Origin: Pelagihabitans sp963760375
GTDB taxonomy: Bacteria > Bacteroidota > Bacteroidia > Flavobacteriales > Flavobacteriaceae
Direction of reading: 5' to 3'
Assembly (NCBI GenBank): GCA_963760375.1
Contig: CAVXCS010000006.1
Location: forward strand, 62,001-126,000
Length of the DNA stretch: 64,000 nt
Shown: positions 26,413-34,826 of the stretch, one piece after another
How the letters are laid out: each line of letters starts with the position of its first letter
Position numbering within the stretch: the first letter of the stretch is position 1
Program-made: the position numbers and the translations under genes
The notes under the pieces: model-generated
Seen by the model: the letters and a program-made list of their open reading frames with translations, nothing else
The model's database searches: none
Told to the model about the DNA's origin: nothing

Positions 26413-26862
26413 ATGCTAACTTGGAAAGACGTCATCAACTTTTGTGTTAAAGGTAATCCGGAACCCGACCGAAGGGTGGAAAAAACCGACTTGGAATGGC
26501 GTGAACTATTGACTGCCGAGCAATATCGCGTGACTCGTAAAAAAGGCACCGAAGCCCCACATACCGGAGCATTGTGCAGTATTCACGATGCAGGTAAATA
26601 CAACTGTGTGTGTTGTGGGTCCCCTTTGTTCGACTCAACCATCAAGTTCGAGTCGGGAACAGGTTGGCCAAGTTTTACCCAACCCATACGTGAAAATGCC
26701 GTGAAGTATGAAAAGGACAGTAGCTTCGGCATGGTGCGCGTGGAAGTGATGTGCAACAGCTGTGACAGCCACCTCGGCCACGTTTTTCCAGATGGACCGG
26801 AACCAGGCGGTTTGCGGTACTGCATCAATTCGGCCTCCATGCAATTACAAAAAGAAAAATAA
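26413..26862 (+). CDS. msrB: Peptide methionine-(R)-sulfoxide reductase MsrB
   Basis: The product of about 149 residues reduces methionine-R-sulfoxide in proteins. Two CxxC zinc pairs (CVCCGSPLF region and MCNSCDSHLGHVF) and the catalytic cysteine in GLRYCINSASMQL are present, with GTGWPSF in between. Family members start MLTWKDV, so the ATG at 26413 is chosen; an in-frame ATG at 26395 is possible. No signal peptide is seen. It is followed after 4 bp by msrA, giving a complete R/S repair pair. Confidence 0.96.
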   Translation: MLTWKDVINFCVKGNPEPDRRVEKTDLEWRELLTAEQYRVTRKKGTEAPHTGALCSIHDAGKYNCVCCGSPLFDSTIKFESGTGWPSFTQPIRENAVKYEKDSSFGMVRVEVMCNSCDSHLGHVFPDGPEPGGLRYCINSASMQLQKEK

Positions 26863-26866
26863 TTCA

Positions 26867-27418
26867 ATGAAAGATCGGCAATTTGAAATGGCCACCTTAG
26901 GTGGCGGATGTTTTTGGTGCGTGGAAGCCGTACTCCAAGAACTGAAGGGTGTGGTTAAAGTAGTATCCGGGTATACCGGTGGAAGGGCGCCTGGAAAACC
27001 CACCTATAGGGAAGTGTGCTCTGGACTCACCGGCCATGCGGAAGTGGTACAGGTAACGTTTGACCCTAAGCTGCTTGCATATCACGACCTACTGGGTGTT
27101 TTTATGACCAGCCACGACCCCACCACTTTGAACAGGCAGGGGGCGGATGTGGGCACCCAATACCGTTCGGTAGTTTATTATCACAATGAAGATCAAAAGC
27201 ATGTTGCGGAAAGGGTTCTTGGTGAAATGGCCCAATACTTCGATCACCCCATAGTCACCGAACTGAGTCCTCTGGGCACTTTCTATGAAGCTGAAGACCA
27301 TCATCAGAATTATTACCGCAACAATACCTCACAGGGCTATTGCACGGCCGTTATAACGCCCAAAATCTCCAAATTGAGAAAGATGCACGCGGATAAACTT
27401 GGACATGGTCCGATATAA
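26867..27418 (+). CDS. msrA: Peptide methionine-(S)-sulfoxide reductase MsrA
   Basis: The 183-residue enzyme reduces methionine-S-sulfoxide. The catalytic motif GGGCFWCVEAVLQ occurs near residue 14, and GYTGGRAPGKPTYREVCSG and PTTLNRQGADVGTQYRS are family blocks. The ATG at 26867, 4 bp after the msrB stop, gives the usual N-terminus; an earlier start inside msrB would add 35 unrelated residues. A bidirectional terminator closes the pair. Confidence 0.97.
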   Translation: MKDRQFEMATLGGGCFWCVEAVLQELKGVVKVVSGYTGGRAPGKPTYREVCSGLTGHAEVVQVTFDPKLLAYHDLLGVFMTSHDPTTLNRQGADVGTQYRSVVYYHNEDQKHVAERVLGEMAQYFDHPIVTELSPLGTFYEAEDHHQNYYRNNTSQGYCTAVITPKISKLRKMHADKLGHGPI

Positions 27419-27423
27419 AAAAT

Positions 27424-27458
27424 AAAAAAGGCCACTGAAATTCACAGTGGCCTTTTTT
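27424..27458 (+). terminator. Bidirectional terminator between msrA and the processing protease gene
   Basis: AAAAAGGCCACTG and CAGTGGCCTTTTTT form a long stem with a 7-base loop, flanked by A and T runs, between two convergent genes. Confidence 0.92.
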
Positions 27459-27474
27459 ATGAGCGTTTCGAATA

Positions 27475-29661
27475 CTAGCCTTTTACAGCGAGTTTTCCTT
27501 GCTTGATATTATTGATCTTAAGGTCTTGCAATACGTTCACCGCCTCTTCAACATATACGTCTTTGGCCAGATTTTTATGCCATCGGTCTCTTTTTTCCCT
27601 CAATACGGAATCTTTGGTGAACAATTCTTCTTCATACTTCGGAGAAGTGAAGGTCAGTTTTGAATCATAATCCGAGAGGGTCTTGAAATAGTCCGATTTT
27701 TCTTTGTCCTTTTCTTCTTCCGCTTTGTAAACCTTATAGTTAAGGGAAATCTCGGTCTCATCCTGCTCGGCTTTCAACCACTTCGCGTTCTCTTCGATCA
27801 ATCCGATCTGCGGATTGTCCGCCATCCGTTTGCTGCTATTGGCCACGGTTTGATCATAGTCGATATAACCATCCCAAATTTGATAATCGGCCTGGGAAAT
27901 CTTATCCCACTTCAAAGGGTTCGATTGGTCGCGTTCCCCGAGATCTATATAACTGTATTTGTCAGGAACCACCACATCGCTTTTTACGCCTTCCAATTGG
28001 GTTGAGCCCCCATTGATCCTATAAAATTTTTGTGTGGTCAACTTTATGGCCCCTAGATCGCCATGTTCGTTGCTTCGCACGATATTGTCCAAGGGAATCA
28101 CATTTTGAACGGTTCCTTTTCCAAAAGTTTGTTTGCTGCCAATAACCACGGCGCGTTTGTAATCTTGCATGGCAGCCGCCAAAATTTCCGAGGCGGAAGC
28201 GGACAGCTCATTCACCAAAATCACCAAGGGGCCGTCCCATTGGATGCGCTCATCCTTATCGTCATAGATCTCTTTCTTTTTACCGGAGGATTGCACTTGG
28301 ACAATCGGACCATCCTTTATGAAAAGCCCTGCCATTTCGACCACGGTTTTTAATGAACCGCCTCCGTTATCGCGAAGGTCAATGATGAGTCCTTCCGCGC
28401 CTTCCGCTTTTAATCGTTCCACTTCCTTGGCCACATCAGTGGCTGCATTCCGCTCGCTATAATCATCGAAATCGACATAAAATTTTGGAAGGTTGATCAA
28501 CCCGAATTTTTGGTTCTGTTTGATGATATTCGCCGATTTTGCAAACGATTCTTCCAGTTCCACAACGTCCCTGGTCAAGGAAACAACCTGTAAGGAGCCA
28601 TCGACTTTCCTAACGGTAAGGTCGACCACGGTGCCTTCTGGTCCTTTGATCAATTTGATGGCGTCATCCAATCTCATGCCCACGATGTCAACAGGGGGTT
28701 CTCCTTTTTGGCCCACCTTGATGATTTCGTCGCCCACTTCCAAACGTTGGTCTCTCCAAACGGGACCTCCTGAAATAATTTCAACAATTTTCGCTCCTTC
28801 GGGCTTTTTCTGCAAACGCGCACCGATACCTTCGAATTTACCGGACATGCTCATGTCGAACTTTTCTTTATCGTCCGGTGCGAAATAAAAGGTGTGTGGA
28901 TCAAACTCATCCACGATGGTATTGATGTATTGGACGAACCAATCTTTGCGCTGCAGATCATTAACAAAATCAAAAAATTCATCCAAGGTTTTGTCGGTAG
29001 ATTCCCTGGCCGACTTTTCCGCTTCGGCGGGGGTCATTGGCTTGGCGTCGACGTCGACGGTATCATCCTGCACTTCCTCACCATCTTCGCCCAGATTTGA
29101 TTTATCGATTTTAGAAATGCGCTGCCCAATCATCATCTTGGCATCGTATGTCCCCAATGTGGCATATTTGAGCTGCTTCCTCCACCGTTCCTTCAACTCT
29201 TTCCTTGAATCGGCAAAAGGCATTTTTTCATAATCGATATCGATGGATTCATTGACGGTATAGTCGAATGGGGATTCCAAAACTTCTTTGTAAATTTTTT
29301 TGGCATCTTCCATACGCTCCAATAAACGGGCGTAGACCACATTGAAAAAGGTGATGTCCGTATTCTTTATCTGATCGTCGATTTGGAACTTGTACTGTTC
29401 AAATTCATCGATGTCTGACTGGAGAAAATAACGTTTTGTGGGATCGATCACATCGATGAAATCCTCGAAAACACTCACTGAAAAATCATCATTGATTACC
29501 TTGGGCTCATAATGTCCTTTTTCGAGCACATAGGTAATAAGGTCCAACAAGAGTTTGTCCTTATCGTCATTGTCAAAATTTTTATTCGAATTGTTGGTAA
29601 AACTGCACGAAGCAACGGCAATTAGCATTACAATTAATGCGTAGGCAAGGTTCCTTTTCAT
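27475..29661 (-). CDS. Carboxy-terminal processing peptidase (S41, Prc-like)
   Basis: The 728-residue serine protease trims or degrades envelope proteins. An N-terminal lipoprotein-like signal (MKRNLAYALIVMLIAVASC) is followed by a long helical domain, a PDZ domain at about residues 240-340 (GGPVWRDQRLEVGDEIIKVG), and the S41 catalytic core: LIIDLRDNGGGSLKTVVEMA, the serine in ELSASASEILAAAMQ, and the lysine in QTFGKGTVQNVIPL. A C-terminal DUF3340-type extension follows, as in Prc. The architecture matches tail-specific proteases of Bacteroidota. Confidence 0.95.
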   Translation of the reverse strand: MKRNLAYALIVMLIAVASCSFTNNSNKNFDNDDKDKLLLDLITYVLEKGHYEPKVINDDFSVSVFEDFIDVIDPTKRYFLQSDIDEFEQYKFQIDDQIKNTDITFFNVVYARLLERMEDAKKIYKEVLESPFDYTVNESIDIDYEKMPFADSRKELKERWRKQLKYATLGTYDAKMMIGQRISKIDKSNLGEDGEEVQDDTVDVDAKPMTPAEAEKSARESTDKTLDEFFDFVNDLQRKDWFVQYINTIVDEFDPHTFYFAPDDKEKFDMSMSGKFEGIGARLQKKPEGAKIVEIISGGPVWRDQRLEVGDEIIKVGQKGEPPVDIVGMRLDDAIKLIKGPEGTVVDLTVRKVDGSLQVVSLTRDVVELEESFAKSANIIKQNQKFGLINLPKFYVDFDDYSERNAATDVAKEVERLKAEGAEGLIIDLRDNGGGSLKTVVEMAGLFIKDGPIVQVQSSGKKKEIYDDKDERIQWDGPLVILVNELSASASEILAAAMQDYKRAVVIGSKQTFGKGTVQNVIPLDNIVRSNEHGDLGAIKLTTQKFYRINGGSTQLEGVKSDVVVPDKYSYIDLGERDQSNPLKWDKISQADYQIWDGYIDYDQTVANSSKRMADNPQIGLIEENAKWLKAEQDETEISLNYKVYKAEEEKDKEKSDYFKTLSDYDSKLTFTSPKYEEELFTKDSVLREKRDRWHKNLAKDVYVEEAVNVLQDLKINNIKQGKLAVKG

Positions 29662-29817
29662 TTATTCTTTTTTTAATCGGGAAGGCCATTTATATGGCTT
29701 TCCCGAACATTGTATTTACTACTAATTCTCTAAGATACTGAAAAAACCATGCCACGTTGAAGTGCTTTTATTATTTTTTTGTTAAACTGTGAAAAGGTCT
29801 TATCCTTTTTAAAAACG

Positions 29818-29825
29818 TATTTTTG
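29818..29825 (+). promoter_or_regulatory. Putative -7 box for surE
   Basis: TATTTTTG matches TAnnTTTG and lies 18 bases before the surE ATG at 29844. A possible TTG start at 29823 falls inside the box, so the ATG is preferred. Confidence 0.5.
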
Positions 29826-29843
29826 GGCGGTAAATTATGTGGT

Positions 29844-30623
29844 ATGCTAAAACCTTTGATCTTGGTGACCAACGATGATGGGATTACCGCACCCGGACTT
29901 CGTGCCCTGATACGTTTTATGAGCGAGATCGGAGAGGTCGTTGTGGTAGCTCCAGATAGCCCACAATCAGGCATGGGTCATGCGATTACCCTCGACAGTA
30001 CGCTCTTTTCCAAAAAAGTAACAGTGGGTTCCGAAGATGGGGCCAAAGATGAATACAGCTGCAGCGGCACCCCTGCCGATTGTGTAAAACTTGGGCTTCA
30101 AGAACTGCTTGAACGCAAGCCGGATATTTGTGTCAGCGGTATCAACCATGGCTCAAATTCTTCGATAAACGTAATATATTCCGGTACGATGAGTGCGGCC
30201 ATAGAAGCCGGTATCGAAGGCATTCCGGCCATCGGGTTCTCGCTTTGCGATTATGGCTGGGAAGCCGACTTTGAGGCGACCAAACACTTCGTACAGCGAA
30301 TTGTGACTGAAGCCCTGAAGCATGGGATTCCGGAAGGGGTAGTGCTAAACGTAAATATTCCGAAATTGGGCAGATCACAAATTCAGGGGATTAAGATATG
30401 CAGGCAGGCCAGGGCCAATTGGAAGGAAAAATTCGACAAAAGGATCAATCCGATGGGAAAGCATTATTATTGGCTGACCGGGGAATTTGAACTCCTCGAC
30501 AAAGGGGAGGATACCGATGAATGGGCTTTGGCGAATGGCTATATCTCGGTGGTACCCACCCAGTTCGACCTAACCGCACACCATACCATACAACAAATCA
30601 ATACTTGGAATTTAAATGAATAA
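29844..30623 (+). CDS. surE: 5'/3'-nucleotidase SurE
   Basis: The 259-residue metal-dependent phosphatase acts on nucleoside monophosphates and is linked to stress survival. The metal-binding N-terminus LILVTNDDGITAPGLRAL, the loop APDSPQSGMGHAIT and SCSGTPADCVKLGL are diagnostic, with SGINHGSNSSINVIYSGTMS holding the second ligand set. Its 3' end overlaps the next small gene by 8 bp. Confidence 0.96.
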   Translation: MLKPLILVTNDDGITAPGLRALIRFMSEIGEVVVVAPDSPQSGMGHAITLDSTLFSKKVTVGSEDGAKDEYSCSGTPADCVKLGLQELLERKPDICVSGINHGSNSSINVIYSGTMSAAIEAGIEGIPAIGFSLCDYGWEADFEATKHFVQRIVTEALKHGIPEGVVLNVNIPKLGRSQIQGIKICRQARANWKEKFDKRINPMGKHYYWLTGEFELLDKGEDTDEWALANGYISVVPTQFDLTAHHTIQQINTWNLNE

Positions 30624-30897
30624 AAGGGAAATCGCCATAGGATTCGTGGTCGGGCTTATCGCCAATACAGTGGGAACACTGCTCTACATACTGCTTTTTT
30701 CGGAATTGGGCATTGTTGACACTTTCAGGGCCGCCGTTGAGCAAGGCCATGTGGGCAGCCTTTTGGCTTTGGGCGCGTTGTTGAACCTGGCTGCCTTTTT
30801 CGGTTTTTTAAAGCTGAAGAGAGATTATAGGGCCCGGGGGGTGTTGATGGCGACCGTATTGACCGCCTTGGTGATATTGTTCTATAAACTGTTTTAA
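30616..30897 (+). CDS. Small three-helix membrane protein, unknown function
   Basis: The 93-residue product has three hydrophobic segments, at about residues 7-28, 47-65 and 75-92, separated by short charged loops (KLKRDYRARG). It is not recognised. The start overlaps the surE stop by 8 bp, which indicates translational coupling, and lpxB follows 119 bp later. The conserved neighbourhood suggests an envelope role, but nothing in the sequence shows a reaction. Confidence 0.78.
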   Translation: MNKREIAIGFVVGLIANTVGTLLYILLFSELGIVDTFRAAVEQGHVGSLLALGALLNLAAFFGFLKLKRDYRARGVLMATVLTALVILFYKLF

Positions 30898-31016
30898 AAT
30901 ATGGCTTCAGACCCATCTGTAGGTTTTGTGCAACCAGGCAATTGGGCTGTTTCGCGAAAATGATTGTTAAAACTTAAAATGTACCGCCAGATATTGGCTT
31001 GGCGGAATTTGAATCG

Positions 31017-32129
31017 ATGAAGTACTATATCATAGCGGGGGAAGCCTCAGGCGATCTACATGGATCGAACCTTATCAAGGCACTTTTGGCAAAAGATGAC
31101 CAGGCCAATGTTCGATGTTGGGGGGGTGATATGATGCAAGCTGCTGGGGGTACTTTGGTAAAACATTATAAAGAAATGGCCTTTATGGGCTTTGCGGAAG
31201 TCCTCTTCAACCTGAACAGCATTTTTAAGAATATCAGGTTTTGCAAGACCGATATCGCAACCTTTGATCCCGATGTCATCATTTTTATCGATTATTCGGG
31301 ATTTAACCTTCGAATCGCCCAATGGGCCAAGGCGAGGGGATTCAAGACCAATTATTACGTCTCCCCGCAAATTTGGGCTTCCAGGGAACAACGTATCCAA
31401 AAAATAAAGAATAGCATTGACGCGATGTATGTGATCCTCCCCTTTGAAAAGGCCTATTACGAGGAAAAACACCACTTTGGAGTGCATTTTGTGGGACATC
31501 CTTTATTCGATGCCATGCAGAACAGGCCAGCCGTGAACGAAGGCCAATTTAGGCTTCAATACCAACTCGATGCCACAAAACCCATCATTGCCCTCTTGCC
31601 CGGCAGCCGCGAGCAGGAAGTAATGAAAATGCTGCTATTGATGCTCTCGGTGGTCGATGATTTTAAGGAATACCAGTTTGTGATCGCAGGGGCACCCAGC
31701 CTTACCCCTTCATTTTATGCGCCCTTTTTGGGCAGGCCCAATGTGGGTTTTGTGACGAACCAGACCTACGACCTGCTGGCCCTTTCCAGTGCCGCCCTGG
31801 TAACAAGTGGTACCGCTACCTTGGAAACCGCTCTTTTTAAAGTGCCGCAAGTGGTTTGTTACAGGGCCAATTGGATATCCTATCAAATTGCCAAACGCAT
31901 CATCACCCTCGATTATATCTCTTTGGTCAACCTGATCATGGGAAAAGAAGTGGTGAAAGAACTCATCCAAGACGATTTGAACACCAAAAACCTAAAGACC
32001 GAACTTTCCAAAATATTGGCAGGCCAAGGTCGCGCCCAGCAACTGGAGGCTTATAACGAACTCGAAAAAATGTTGGGAGGACCCGGGGCAAGTGAAAAAA
32101 CCGCTGACCTGATCATCCAGGGTCTATAA
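31017..32129 (+). CDS. lpxB: Lipid-A-disaccharide synthase LpxB
   Basis: The 370-residue GT-B enzyme joins UDP-2,3-diacylglucosamine and lipid X in lipid A synthesis at the inner membrane. Diagnostic blocks are YYIIAGEASGDLHGSNLI at the N-terminus, CWGGDMMQAAGG, IDYSGFNLRIA, LLPGSREQEV and TSGTATLETAL. The ATG at 31017 gives the usual start; an upstream TTG at 30999 would add six residues. Confidence 0.97.
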   Translation: MKYYIIAGEASGDLHGSNLIKALLAKDDQANVRCWGGDMMQAAGGTLVKHYKEMAFMGFAEVLFNLNSIFKNIRFCKTDIATFDPDVIIFIDYSGFNLRIAQWAKARGFKTNYYVSPQIWASREQRIQKIKNSIDAMYVILPFEKAYYEEKHHFGVHFVGHPLFDAMQNRPAVNEGQFRLQYQLDATKPIIALLPGSREQEVMKMLLLMLSVVDDFKEYQFVIAGAPSLTPSFYAPFLGRPNVGFVTNQTYDLLALSSAALVTSGTATLETALFKVPQVVCYRANWISYQIAKRIITLDYISLVNLIMGKEVVKELIQDDLNTKNLKTELSKILAGQGRAQQLEAYNELEKMLGGPGASEKTADLIIQGL

Positions 32130-32163
32130 ATTCATTGTCGAGGCGCTTCGATAACACATTGAA

Positions 32164-32171
32164 TATATTTG
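32164..32171 (+). promoter_or_regulatory. Putative -7 box for the NlpC/P60 lipoprotein gene
   Basis: TATATTTG matches TAnnTTTG, 53 bases before the preferred ATG at 32224. A TTG at 32135-32137 is 26 bases away, longer than usual. Confidence 0.4.
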
Positions 32172-32223
32172 GTTAATTTTGAACCAAACCATACTGATGG
32201 TTCCTTCAGTCATGCCACGGAAT

Positions 32224-32775
32224 ATGCGAAAGACCTTCTTTGCTTTTTTCTTTTTATTGATCACGGCATGCGGCGTGGTAAAGAAGAAAACCACCTATTC
32301 CAAGACAAGAAAAGTCACCGTTGAAGGCTCAAAAGAGGTGACCGGGGATCATAAGGAAGTGCTGAAAGAAAATGTGGCGAGCACCATCACGTCAAAGGCC
32401 GATGAAATCATCAATACCGCTTTGACATTTTCAGGGGTACGCTATAAATATGGTGGCACGACCAAAAACGGGATGGATTGCTCCGGGTTGGTCTATGTGG
32501 CCTTTGGGGAAAACAATGTGCCGCTGCCACGAATTTCATATGAAATGGCAGAAACCGGGGAGCGTGTCAAAATAAAGGACGTGACCAGGGGCGACCTGCT
32601 CTTCTTTAAGACCAGTAAACGCGGCAAGAAAATCAACCATGTTGGAGTGGTGGTGGCCGTTGAAGACGATGAAATCAAATTTATCCATGCTTCCACTTCC
32701 AGGGGGGTCATTGTATCTTCGCTGCGGGAAGGCTTTTGGAATTATGCCTTTGTAAAGGCCACTAGGGTTCTCTAA
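32224..32775 (+). CDS. NlpC/P60 family cell-wall peptidase lipoprotein
   Basis: The 183-residue product has a short lipoprotein signal ending in LITAC (Cys16). After a linker of about 45 residues comes an NlpC/P60 papain-like domain: C86 in GMDCSGLVYVAF, H139 in KINHVGVVVA and H155 in FIHASTSRGV form the catalytic set. Family enzymes cut gamma-D-Glu-diaminopimelate or related bonds in peptidoglycan stem peptides. Three earlier in-frame starts exist (32179 TTG, 32197, 32212), but only the ATG at 32224 gives a compact signal peptide. comEC follows 11 bp downstream. Confidence 0.93.
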   Translation: MRKTFFAFFFLLITACGVVKKKTTYSKTRKVTVEGSKEVTGDHKEVLKENVASTITSKADEIINTALTFSGVRYKYGGTTKNGMDCSGLVYVAFGENNVPLPRISYEMAETGERVKIKDVTRGDLLFFKTSKRGKKINHVGVVVAVEDDEIKFIHASTSRGVIVSSLREGFWNYAFVKATRVL

Positions 32776-32786
32776 TCAACCTTTTT

Positions 32787-34811
32787 ATGCAGTTCTTTAG
32801 ATTTATCCCCATTAAACTTACCCTGGTACTGGTCGTTGGCATCGTATTGGGAAATGTTTTGGATCTAAAAATTTTTCCGGCGTTTTTGTTGGTGCTCCCG
32901 ATCCTGGTTTTACTAGGTTTTGTGTTTTATGGTAAATACGAACCGCATTCAAAAGCATTCGGGGTTCTGGCAGGCCTCGCCACCTTGGGCATAGGCATTT
33001 TTACGATTTCCCTTTCAAAACCGGAAAACCAACCACAACATTATTCGCATAGAGCCTTCCATGGGCAACATTTATGGAAGTTGAAGATCGATCAAGTTTT
33101 GAAATCGACTTCCTTTTCCGATCGCTATATGGCCCATCCAATTGCCCTGGACGGTCATAAGACCACTGGAAGCCTTCTTGTGAACATTTCGATCGACAGC
33201 ACGGTAGGGCAGTTAAAGGTCGACGACGAATTCTTATGTTATCAAGCGATAGCCAGCATCAATGCACCCCTCAATCCTTCTCAGTTCGATTACAAAAAAT
33301 ACATGTCGCAACAAGGTATTTCCCATCAAATAAGGTTGAATAAGGAGGAATATGTTTTGGTGGCACATCCCTCACCTACCCTTCGCGGAAGAACAGCCGC
33401 CCTAAGGGACAAAATTATTTTAAAATTAAAATCGGCACATTTTGGATCGGAAGAACTCGGCATTATTCAGGCCTTGTTGCTGGGTCAAAGAAACGATATT
33501 TCCGAGGACACCTACAATAACTATAAAAATGCCGGGGCAGTGCACATACTTGCCGTTTCAGGATTGCATATCGGTATTCTGTTGTTGCTGCTGCAATTTC
33601 TTTTTCGCCCTTTGGAACGCTTGCGCCATGGGAAAACCCTTAAACTCGGGCTCATTGTTCTTTTGCTCTGGGCCTACGCTTTTTTGGCCGGCATGTCGGC
33701 TTCCGTTGTAAGGGCGGTGACCATGTTCAGCTTTGTGGCCTATGCCCTTTATCTGAACAGGCCGAGCAATACCTTCAATATTTTGGCCTTGAGTATGTTC
33801 TTCATACTGCTGGCATTCGACCCAAACCTGCTCTTTCAAGTGGGCTTTCAAATGAGCTATGCAGCCGTATTTGCGATTGTATGGATCTATCCCTTACTCC
33901 AAAAATTTTGGTCGCCCAAAAAATATTTGGTGCAGAAAATTTGGCAATTGTTGTCTGTTAGTATCGCGGCCCAGTTAGGAGTGTTGCCCATAAGCTTGTA
34001 TTATTTCCACCAATTTCCAGGGCTCTTTTTTGTGTCGAACCTGCTGGTAGTTCCCTTTATGGGAATGGTATTGGGCATGGGTATTTTGGTCATCGCATTG
34101 GCGCTGATAGATGTATTGCCCCTTTTTGTGGTAAGCGTATACAACAAATTAATTGCGCTATTGAATGCCATTGTTGATTGGGTAGCTGCCCAGGAAGTCT
34201 TCATCTTCAGAAACATCCCTTTTGATGCCGTACAATTGATACTTGCCTATGCAGTGCTCTTCGCTTTGGTGTTTTTTGCGATCAGGGCACACTATAAGCG
34301 AGCGGTGGTATTATTCATCGCTATTTTGGGATTTCAATCGTGGCTCTATTTCACCGCCTTTCACACGAGTAGGCAAGAAGAATTGATCCTGGCGCATCAG
34401 ACCAAAAATACCTTGCTCCTATACCGATCAGGGCACAATCTGTCGGTATTTGGTAAAGACACGACACGTACCGAAAGGATCGTGACCGATTACCGGGTGG
34501 CGGAACGAATCACTTCCATCGCTTACCAAACCCTTCGGAACAGTTATAATTTGAAAAACAGGTCGTTGTTGATCATCGATGGGTCAGGAGTCTACCCAAC
34601 GGATGAGCTGGGCCCGGATTACGTATTGCTAAGGGAATCCCCCAAGCTGAACTTGGAGCGCACCATCGAATCATTGCGACCCAAGACCATCTTGGCCGAT
34701 GGCAGCAATTATCGCGCCGTGGTAAAAAGATGGCAAGCAACCAGCAGGAAAATGGGAATCCCTTTCCATTATACGGGGGAACAAGGCGCTTACGAATTTA
34801 CTATTGATTAG
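32787..34811 (+). CDS. ComEC/Rec2-family DNA uptake channel protein
   Basis: The 674-residue protein has two N-terminal membrane segments, a DUF4131-type soluble region (residues 60-210), and the competence domain with about eight helices, including NNYKNAGAVHILAVSGLHIG, LAGMSASVVRAVTMF and QVGFQMSYAAVFAIVW. Family members carry single-stranded DNA across the inner membrane in transformation. The C-terminal 140 residues show no HxHxDH metallo-beta-lactamase motif, unlike longer ComEC proteins, so this end is degenerate or divergent. Whether the strain is transformable is not shown. Confidence 0.92.
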   Translation: MQFFRFIPIKLTLVLVVGIVLGNVLDLKIFPAFLLVLPILVLLGFVFYGKYEPHSKAFGVLAGLATLGIGIFTISLSKPENQPQHYSHRAFHGQHLWKLKIDQVLKSTSFSDRYMAHPIALDGHKTTGSLLVNISIDSTVGQLKVDDEFLCYQAIASINAPLNPSQFDYKKYMSQQGISHQIRLNKEEYVLVAHPSPTLRGRTAALRDKIILKLKSAHFGSEELGIIQALLLGQRNDISEDTYNNYKNAGAVHILAVSGLHIGILLLLLQFLFRPLERLRHGKTLKLGLIVLLLWAYAFLAGMSASVVRAVTMFSFVAYALYLNRPSNTFNILALSMFFILLAFDPNLLFQVGFQMSYAAVFAIVWIYPLLQKFWSPKKYLVQKIWQLLSVSIAAQLGVLPISLYYFHQFPGLFFVSNLLVVPFMGMVLGMGILVIALALIDVLPLFVVSVYNKLIALLNAIVDWVAAQEVFIFRNIPFDAVQLILAYAVLFALVFFAIRAHYKRAVVLFIAILGFQSWLYFTAFHTSRQEELILAHQTKNTLLLYRSGHNLSVFGKDTTRTERIVTDYRVAERITSIAYQTLRNSYNLKNRSLLIIDGSGVYPTDELGPDYVLLRESPKLNLERTIESLRPKTILADGSNYRAVVKRWQATSRKMGIPFHYTGEQGAYEFTID

Positions 34812-34826
34812 ATTTCAACATTGGCG

